The notes under the pieces are model-generated. The model searched no databases and was not told where the DNA came from. It saw only the letters and a program-made list of their open reading frames with translations. Positions 1 through 6,212 of a DNA stretch of 6,212 nucleotides are shown here, in pieces. This DNA is from Dechloromonas sp. GTDB lineage: Bacteria; Pseudomonadota; Gammaproteobacteria; Burkholderiales; Rhodocyclaceae. The stretch spans positions 3,363,803-3,370,014 of the forward strand of contig CP059264.1 of NCBI GenBank assembly GCA_013693915.1. The letters are read 5' to 3'. Each line of letters begins with the position of its first letter. The first letter of the stretch is position 1. The position numbers were made by a program, and so were the translations under genes.

Positions 1-429
1 GGTGATGACGATGCCGTCGGCCAGGTCAGCCGTCCGCCCGGCATTGTGGGTGAGGATGGCATGCGAGATGACCGGCGTCGGCGCGAAGCCGCCGCCAGCC
101 TGGAAGCGGACGACCACGCCGTTGGCGGCCAGCACCTCCAGGGTCGTGCGCTGCGCCGGCGCCGACAGTGCGTGCGTATCCATGCCGAGAAAGAGCGGCC
201 CGGTGGTGCCGGCCTGGCTGCGGTATTCCGACACCGCCTGGGCGATGGCGAGGATGTGCGCCTCGTTGAAGCTGCCGGCAAACGCGCTGCCGCGATGGCC
301 GCTGGTGCCGAAGGCGACGCGCTGCGCCGGGTCGGCGGGGTCGGGCGGATTGCGGTAGGCGGCGAGCAGTGCCGGGATGTCGGTGAGACTGCTGGCGGGG
401 GCCGGCTGGCCGGCGAGCGGGTGGGTCAT
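1..429 (-). CDS. pgm: Phosphoglucomutase, alpha-D-glucose-specific (N-terminal part, cut by left edge)
   Basis: Cytoplasmic enzyme that interconverts glucose-1-phosphate and glucose-6-phosphate, linking glycolysis to glycogen and sugar-nucleotide synthesis. The 143 visible residues read as the first domain of an E. coli-type Pgm (about 545 residues in the family). An N-terminal [10 protein letters not shown] segment resembles the E. coli HNRAGQPA start. The phosphosugar mutase motif FGTSGHRGS lies at residues 40-48, followed by [13 protein letters not shown] (53-65), DTHALS (84-89), a [10 protein letters not shown] stretch (96-105) and [12 protein letters not shown] (115-126). The fragment ends in LADGIVIT. 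In the family the catalytic serine motif (TPSHNPP) follows immediately, so it should lie just outside the window. Two adjacent ATG codons are possible starts (432 and 429). I chose 429 because AGGAG at 436-440 is then 6 bases away, against 3 for the other. The gene is transcribed leftwards, divergent from the gene at 623. The identification is secure; the rest of the gene cannot be judged here. Confidence 0.95.
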   Translation of the reverse strand, partial: MTHPLAGQPAPASSLTDIPALLAAYRNPPDPADPAQRVAFGTSGHRGSAFAGSFNEAHILAIAQAVSEYRSQAGTTGPLFLGMDTHALSAPAQRTTLEVLAANGVVVRFQAGGGFAPTPVISHAILTHNAGRTADLADGIVIT

Positions 430-432
430 CAT

Positions 433-622
433 ATTCTCCTTGGTCGATCGTTCCTGCGGCATGGGCGGCGTAGCGGACCGCCTTGCTGATTGCATTATGG
501 TGAGCCTGCCACCGGCGCTTGGCAAGACTTGCTGTTACAAAAGATGACATTTGGACCACCGGCGACGGCCGGTTCTTCGCTAGACTCGCATCCATCCCAT
601 CCAACACCGCGGAGCAGCCACC
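433..622. promoter_or_regulatory. Divergent intergenic region between pgm and the small membrane-protein gene
   Basis: This 190-base gap must hold the promoters of two divergent genes. On the minus strand, CATAAT (494-499) is a fair -10 box for pgm. The nearest -35-like hexamer, TTGCCA (520-525), is 20 bases away, longer than usual, so the promoter call is weak. On the plus strand TAGACT (581-586) is -10-like but has no good -35 partner. GGAG at 611-614 lies 8 bases before the ATG at 623 and is a reasonable ribosome-binding site. A short perfect palindrome, GCAAG-A-CTTGC, occupies 522-532 and overlaps the putative pgm -35. The stretch around 529-552 is locally AT-richer than its surroundings, as expected for regulatory DNA. 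I see no coding sequence here that is more than a chance frame. Confidence 0.4.
436..440 (-). promoter_or_regulatory. Ribosome-binding site of pgm
   Basis: On the minus strand AGGAG sits directly before the tandem ATG-ATG start of pgm. Its spacing is 3 bases to the first ATG (432) and 6 bases to the second (429), which favours the second ATG as the main start. Confidence 0.7.
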
Positions 623-928
623 ATGAACGACCAGCAACAGCGATCCCGACAGCGCTATTTCGGATTCGCCGGACAGCCGTCCGGACCGGTCGGCCGCGTT
701 GTCGGGTTCGTCGCGGCGGTCGCCGCCGCCATCCTCGCGTTCATGTTCTCGCTGGTCCTGGTCGCGCTCGTCGTTGCCGGCGGCGCGGCGCTCGGCGGCT
801 GGCTGTGGTGGAAGACGCGTGAGGCGCGCAAGGCGATGAACGGGCGACGGCCGCCCGATGGTTACGTCATCGAGGGCGAGGCCGTGCGCGAGACCGAGGC
901 CGTCGTCGTCCGCCGCCTTCCTGAGTGA
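623..928 (+). CDS. Small membrane protein of unknown function
   Basis: I do not recognise the 101-residue product. It has a polar, basic N-terminus (residues 1-25, rich in Gln and Arg). A long hydrophobic Ala/Val/Leu/Gly-rich stretch follows at about 26-63, ending in GGWLWWK. That is long enough for one extended helix or two short helices with a tight turn at the GG pairs. After it comes a basic segment (KTREARKAMNGRR, 64-76) and an acidic-to-mixed tail containing YVIEGEAVRE (81-90). The positive charges after the hydrophobic block suggest that the C-terminal tail faces the cytoplasm, if there is a single span or a hairpin. ATG at 623 is supported by GGAG 8 bases upstream. It is a single-gene unit: divergent from pgm and convergent with the Nudix gene, whose stop codon lies 13 bases beyond its own. 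Coding is supported by the clear membrane-protein composition and a proper ribosome-binding site. No function can be assigned. Confidence 0.8.
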   Translation: MNDQQQRSRQRYFGFAGQPSGPVGRVVGFVAAVAAAILAFMFSLVLVALVVAGGAALGGWLWWKTREARKAMNGRRPPDGYVIEGEAVRETEAVVVRRLPE

Positions 929-941
929 GCGCCCCGGCCGG

Positions 942-1436
942 CTAGGCAGCGGCAGCGCGCGTCGTCAGCCAGTCGCGTACCGCGGGGCCGGTGCCGAAAT
1001 CCCAGGGCTTGAGCTTGTCCGGATCGATCAGCCGGTACTCCGCGAGTTCCTCGTTGAGGACGATGTGTCCGTCGGCGATGACGTGATAGGCGATGATCAA
1101 CTGGTTTTTCTGCGCAAAGGGGTAGAGCCCGACCAGCCTGACCGCGGTCGCCCGCAACCCGAGTTCTTCGCCAACCTCGCGCGCCACCGCGGCCTCGGGT
1201 GCTTCGTCGGGCTCGAGGTAGCCGGTCACCAGGCCGAACACCTTTTCCGGCCAGGCGGCGTTGCGGGCGAGAACGACGCGCCCGGCGTACTCGACGATGG
1301 CCGCGACCACCGGCACCGGGTTGTCCCAGACGACGAAGCCGCACGATCCGGCGGAGCAGACCTGGCGCGACACGCCGCCCGTGTCGCGGGCGACCAGTCC
1401 GCTTCCGCATTGCGGGCAGAAGCGATAGCCGCTCAT
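942..1436 (-). CDS. Nudix hydrolase with N-terminal zinc ribbon
   Basis: Predicted cytoplasmic pyrophosphohydrolase of 164 residues acting on a nucleoside diphosphate linked to another moiety; the substrate cannot be read from sequence. Residues 7-32 form a likely zinc ribbon: C7-P-Q-C10, then C27 and C32, the second pair separated by four residues rather than the more common two. Next come WDNPVPVVAAIVEY (37-50) and the Nudix box at 72-94, with G72, E78, then R86-E87 and E90-E91 followed by L-G-L. This matches GX5EX7REUXEEXGU at every fixed position. The NudC signature SQPWPFPQS is absent, so I would not call it NudC. I take ATG 1436 as the start. A TTG at 1445 is in frame but would overlap the upstream stop and place the best ribosome-binding sequence inside the gene. 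It is the last gene of the alaS trio, 5 bases after the small secreted-protein gene, so probably translationally coupled. I see no terminator between it and the convergent gene. Confidence 0.9.
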   Translation of the reverse strand: MSGYRFCPQCGSGLVARDTGGVSRQVCSAGSCGFVVWDNPVPVVAAIVEYAGRVVLARNAAWPEKVFGLVTGYLEPDEAPEAAVAREVGEELGLRATAVRLVGLYPFAQKNQLIIAYHVIADGHIVLNEELAEYRLIDPDKLKPWDFGTGPAVRDWLTTRAAAA

Positions 1437-1438
1437 CG

Positions 1439-1443
1439 CCCTC
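1439..1443 (-). promoter_or_regulatory. Ribosome-binding site of the Nudix gene, overlapping the upstream stop codon
   Basis: On the minus strand GAGGG overlaps the TGA stop of the preceding gene (1442-1444) and lies only 2 bases before ATG 1436. The spacing is shorter than optimal, which fits initiation by ribosomes that have just terminated upstream. Confidence 0.45.
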
Positions 1444-1740
1444 AATGCAGCTTGGGATTCAACGAACCCCGGTTGTAGTCCTTGTCGCCGGGCATGATGG
1501 TGCGGCCGACGCCGAACAGCCCGCCCTGGGCGCCTTCGGGGCGCACCTGGTTTTCCGGATACCTGGCTGCCGCCTGCCGCGCGGCGACCGCCCGGGCGGC
1601 GTCGACGTATTCCCAGCGGCCGTTGGGGAAAAGACGCACTTTTTCGCCGTTGACCGTAACCGCCTCGACCGGCGTGCGATCGAGCTCCGCCGCCACACTT
1701 GCCGTAGCCAGCCCGAGGAGGACGGCGATCAGCGCCGCCC

Positions 1741-1744
<4 letters not shown>
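1442..1744 (-). CDS. Small secreted (periplasmic) protein of unknown function, coupled to alaS
   Basis: A 100-residue protein with an apparent Sec signal peptide: a short basic start (M-R), a hydrophobic core ([14 protein letters not shown], residues 3-16) and a likely signal peptidase I site after SVAA (residue 19). The mature part is about 81 residues and opens with [23 protein letters not shown] (26-48, split here as [11 protein letters not shown] and [12 protein letters not shown]). This 'key-word plus GxWEY' pattern recalls small periplasmic proteins with a single beta-rich module. An Ala/Arg-rich helix follows (49-61), then a Gly-rich tail ending in GSLNPKLH. There are no cysteines, so no lipoprotein or disulfide. 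The GTG start at 1744 overlaps the alaS stop codon in the arrangement GTGA (4-base overlap). There is no ATG until late in the protein, and only this GTG gives a complete signal peptide. Expression is therefore probably coupled to alaS translation. The function is unknown, and the family resemblance is my impression only. Confidence 0.8.
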
Positions 1745-4356
<2,612 letters not shown>

Positions 4357-4396
4357 GAACTGACTGCCGCAAGGGGCGCTGGATTCGAAGCTCTCA

Positions 4397-4426
4397 ATTC
4401 TAAGAGAAAACCCGGCACCCTTTGCA
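4397..4426 (-). promoter_or_regulatory. Possible alaS promoter overlapping the end of ugpQ
   Basis: On the minus strand TAGAAT (4397-4402) matches the -10 consensus at five of six positions and lies about 40 bases before the alaS ATG. A weak -35-like TGCAAA (4421-4426) sits 18 bases upstream, matching the consensus at three of six positions. The -10 overlaps the ugpQ stop codon TAG. The call rests mainly on the -10, its distance from the start, and the need for an alaS promoter downstream of the apparent terminator. Confidence 0.35.
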
Positions 4427-5146
4427 GCCGGCGCCCGAACTAACCGGCAAAAGATCGAGGCGGTCGGTGAACAGGCCGCTGACGCCGCGGGCGAAAAGCA
4501 TTTCTGCCTGTTCCGGCGCGTTGACCGTGTAACACAGCACGGGAATGTCATGCGCTCGCGCTTCCGCCAGCACCTCGTCGCGCACGAGGTCGGCGTCGCA
4601 ATGCAGCGAAATCGCCCGCAGCCGATGCACTTCCGCCAGCCAGTCGCGAGGCGGGGTTTCGAATAGGACACCGCGGGAGATTTCCGGTGCAACGTCGCGC
4701 GCCACTGCGAGCGCTGCGAGCGAGAAGGAGGACAGCAGCGGCAGAACCGCCGCCCCGCGCCACAGGTCGGCCGTCTGCCGGGCGACGACGGCGGCCGTCG
4801 CCAGTTCGTGTCCGGCTGCCGGCTTGATCTCGACGTTGGCGAGCAGACCGAGTTCGCGACAGAGCGCGGCGGCCTCGGCAAAGCGGGGAATGCGCTCGCC
4901 CTGCCCGGCATCGAGCGAGAAAAGCAGCGAGTCGGGCGTGTCGCAGACGCGACCGGCACCGTTGGTCGTCCGCTCCAGCGTCTCGTCGTGAATGAGGACG
5001 GGCGTGCCGTCCCCGCTCAGCATGACGTCGAACTCGACGGCCCGGTACCCCAGCCGCGCCGCGACGCGAATTCCGGCCAGCGTGTTTTCCGGCGCCAGCC
5101 TGCCGCCGCCGCGATGGGCAATCCAGCGCGGCAGCGGCAACGGCAT
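4400..5146 (-). CDS. ugpQ: Glycerophosphodiester phosphodiesterase
   Basis: Hydrolyses glycerophosphodiesters (deacylated phospholipid head groups) to glycerol-3-phosphate and an alcohol; the lack of a signal peptide suggests the cytoplasm. The 248 residues match the E. coli UgpQ length (about 247) and pattern along the whole chain. The GDPD active-site set is visible: [13 protein letters not shown] (residues 10-22) with H11, E20 and N21; VEFD (37-40) with metal-ligand candidates E38 and D40; [12 protein letters not shown] (52-63) with the second catalytic histidine H53; and NVEIKP (104-109) with E106. Further family blocks are LLSSF (137-141) and VYTVN-like CYTVN (205-209). The last 12 residues ([13 protein letters not shown] region) carry a CKGC pair not seen in E. 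coli and are encoded by the putative terminator. ATG 5146 shares one base with the ugpB stop (TGATG). No proper Shine-Dalgarno precedes it, so translation is probably coupled to ugpB. A role in using organophosphates as a phosphate source is inferred from the neighbour. Confidence 0.95.
   Translation of the reverse strand: MPLPLPRWIAHRGGGRLAPENTLAGIRVAARLGYRAVEFDVMLSGDGTPVLIHDETLERTTNGAGRVCDTPDSLLFSLDAGQGERIPRFAEAAALCRELGLLANVEIKPAAGHELATAAVVARQTADLWRGAAVLPLLSSFSLAALAVARDVAPEISRGVLFETPPRDWLAEVHRLRAISLHCDADLVRDEVLAEARAHDIPVLCYTVNAPEQAEMLFARGVSGLFTDRLDLLPVSSGAGCKGCRVFS
4401..4431 (-). terminator. Candidate intrinsic terminator inside the 3' end of ugpQ
   Basis: Reading the minus strand, CCGGC (4427-4431) and GCCGG (4412-4416) can pair around a 10-base loop. 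They are followed by G and the T-rich run TTTTCTCTTA (4401-4410). An alternative register, GGCGCC with GGTGCC, gives six pairs including one G-T. The stem is short and the T tract is interrupted by C, so strength is uncertain. The position, at the last codons of ugpQ just before alaS, is right for ending the ugp unit. Confidence 0.45.
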
Positions 5147-6212
5147 CAGAAGGGCTGCGCCTTCTTCAGGGCCGGCTTGGCGTTGAGCACCGCATTGCCG
5201 CGCCCGACCGCCTTGTCCAGTGCTGCCTTGGAGGGCTCCTTGTCGGTCCATGCCAACTGGAGCTCTTCGTCGGCAATGACACGCACCGCATCGACATCGG
5301 AAACGTGGGCGATCGGCTTGGCACTGGTACCTTTCAGGGAGGCATAGGCAACCTGCAGGGTCTGGTCGCCGTCCTGCAGGAGCTTGCTGCGTGCCGCCGC
5401 GCGGGCAGCCGTCGTCAGCGGCAGGCCGCCGTAGGTGCGCACCAGTTCGATCTGGATATCCGGCGACAGCAGGAAGGAGATGAACTTGGCTGCCTGCTTG
5501 TACTCCGCCGGCGAGCGGCCAGAGCCGACCCACAGCGAGGCGCCGTCGGCCAGCGATGGCTGGCGGCCACCGTATACGTCGTCGTGGAAAGGCATCGGCG
5601 CCACGCCCAGTTCGACACCCTTGGCATCGCGGAAATCGACGTGCTCCCGCGAGTCGGTGGTGATCATCGCGCATTCACCGGCGTGGAACTTCTTGCTGGC
5701 TTCGTCATTGCGGCCGAACAGCTTGAAGTAGTTGGCCTTGGTCCACGTCGACATCATCGCCACGTGCTTGACCTGCGGCAGGCCGTTGAAGGCCAGCTGC
5801 CCCTTGTCGGTCGTCGCCGGCAGCCCGGAAACGGCACTGACATTGTCGACATGCACCCAGACCGGCCACGCCGTCGTGTAGGGACAGGCGTAACCGGCTT
5901 CCTGCAGCTTGTCGAGCATGCCCTGCATCTCGAACCAGGTTTTCGGCGGCTGCTCCGGGTCCAGCTTGGCCTTGCGGAAGGCATTCTTGTTGTAGAACAG
6001 GACAGGTGTGGAATAAAGAACCGGCAGGGCGACCAGGCGGCCCTTGGCGTCGACGACGTTGGCCTTCAGGTCGCTGGAGAGACCGAAGGTGTCGAGCTTG
6101 ACCCCGGCCTTCGCCATCACTTCATGCAAGGGAACGAAATACTTGGCCTGGCTCAGCACTTCGCTCATCTCGTAGCGGCGGATCAGGTTCAGGCCGGCTG
6201 GCCGTTCGCTCT
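5146..6212 (-). CDS. ugpB: ABC transporter substrate-binding protein for glycerol-3-phosphate / glycerophosphodiesters (N-terminus cut by right edge)
   Basis: Periplasmic binding protein that would deliver glycerol-3-phosphate or glycerophosphodiesters to an UgpAE-C importer. The window shows 354 residues in an open frame up to the edge. Compared with about 438 in E. coli, some 80 residues including the signal peptide lie outside, so the ATG at 6168 is internal and not the start. Resemblance to E. coli UgpB is strong: STPVLFYNKNAFRKAKLDP (visible residues 67-85), PEQPPKTW, WPVWVHVDN (115-123), VKHVAMM, GRNDEASKKFHAGECAM, DGASLWV and VRVIADEELQLAW (309-321). Ligand-site equivalents seem kept for the RYE glutamate near the left end of the fragment, the STPV serine, the two tryptophans of WPVW and the arginine of RVIADEE. 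The tyrosine of the E. coli GYLP motif is replaced, because this protein reads TYGGLPLT (259-266). The stop overlaps the ugpQ start by one base. Permease and ATPase genes are not between the two, so they would be beyond the right edge or elsewhere. Confidence 0.92.
   Translation of the reverse strand, partial: SERPAGLNLIRRYEMSEVLSQAKYFVPLHEVMAKAGVKLDTFGLSSDLKANVVDAKGRLVALPVLYSTPVLFYNKNAFRKAKLDPEQPPKTWFEMQGMLDKLQEAGYACPYTTAWPVWVHVDNVSAVSGLPATTDKGQLAFNGLPQVKHVAMMSTWTKANYFKLFGRNDEASKKFHAGECAMITTDSREHVDFRDAKGVELGVAPMPFHDDVYGGRQPSLADGASLWVGSGRSPAEYKQAAKFISFLLSPDIQIELVRTYGGLPLTTAARAAARSKLLQDGDQTLQVAYASLKGTSAKPIAHVSDVDAVRVIADEELQLAWTDKEPSKAALDKAVGRGNAVLNAKPALKKAQPF

Noticed and set aside
26..637. 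203-codon minus-strand open frame spanning the pgm start and the intergenic region
   Set aside because: It is a shifted frame of pgm. The pgm frame itself gives clear family motifs, and this one gives only Arg/Pro/His-rich text.
929..941. GC-rich inverted sequence between the convergent genes as a bidirectional terminator
   Set aside because: The CCGGCCGG core can self-pair, but there is no adequate loop and no T tract on either strand, so it is not supportable as an intrinsic terminator.
4357..4959. Possible N-terminal extension of alaS by about 200 residues into the ugpQ region
   Set aside because: The frame is open, but the conserved AlaRS N-terminus starts at ATG 4356, the extension has Arg/Cys/Ser-rich shadow composition, and the DNA is explained by ugpQ.
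5146..6168. Treating ATG 6168 as the true ugpB start
   Set aside because: The frame continues open upstream to the window edge with UgpB-like residues (LNLIRRYEMSEV), and a start at 6168 would lack the signal peptide and the first lobe, so the gene is simply truncated by the window.

Overview
The window is GC-rich (by eye roughly 65%), densely coded bacterial chromosome. It looks like a betaproteobacterium, most plausibly Rhodocyclales-like. That placement is inference from protein style (E. coli-like Pgm, AlaRS, UgpB and UgpQ with high-GC codon use) and not from a marker gene. All recognisable genes are intact in frame except the two cut by the window edges. I see no mobile element, CRISPR array, tRNA or rRNA.

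Layout, left to right. (1) Positions 1-429, minus strand: the N-terminal 143 residues of phosphoglucomutase (pgm), which runs off the left edge. (2) Positions 433-622: a divergent intergenic region carrying the pgm ribosome-binding site and, presumably, both promoters. (3) Positions 623-928, plus strand: a 101-residue single-gene membrane protein of unknown function, the only plus-strand gene. It converges on (4) a minus-strand run covering the rest of the window. In transcription order (right to left) this run is ugpB (partial, glycerol-3-phosphate-type binding protein), ugpQ (glycerophosphodiester phosphodiesterase), alaS (alanyl-tRNA synthetase), a 100-residue secreted protein of unknown function, and a zinc-ribbon Nudix hydrolase.

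The minus-strand run appears to be two transcription units. ugpB and ugpQ overlap by one base (TGATG), and together they suggest uptake and hydrolysis of glycerophosphodiesters as a phosphate or glycerol-3-phosphate source. The ugpQ end holds a hairpin plus T-rich tract that resembles an intrinsic terminator, and a possible -10 box for alaS overlaps the ugpQ stop codon. alaS, the small secreted protein and the Nudix hydrolase then form a tightly coupled trio: a 4-base stop/start overlap (GTGA), then a 5-base gap with the next ribosome-binding site overlapping the preceding stop codon.

The window is mostly ordinary housekeeping and nutrient-uptake DNA. I did not find evidence for a novel multi-gene system. 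The points worth a second look are the unknown secreted protein coupled to alaS, the unknown membrane protein beside pgm, the ugpB-ugpQ junction without permease or ATPase genes between them, and the compact terminator/promoter overlap at the end of ugpQ.
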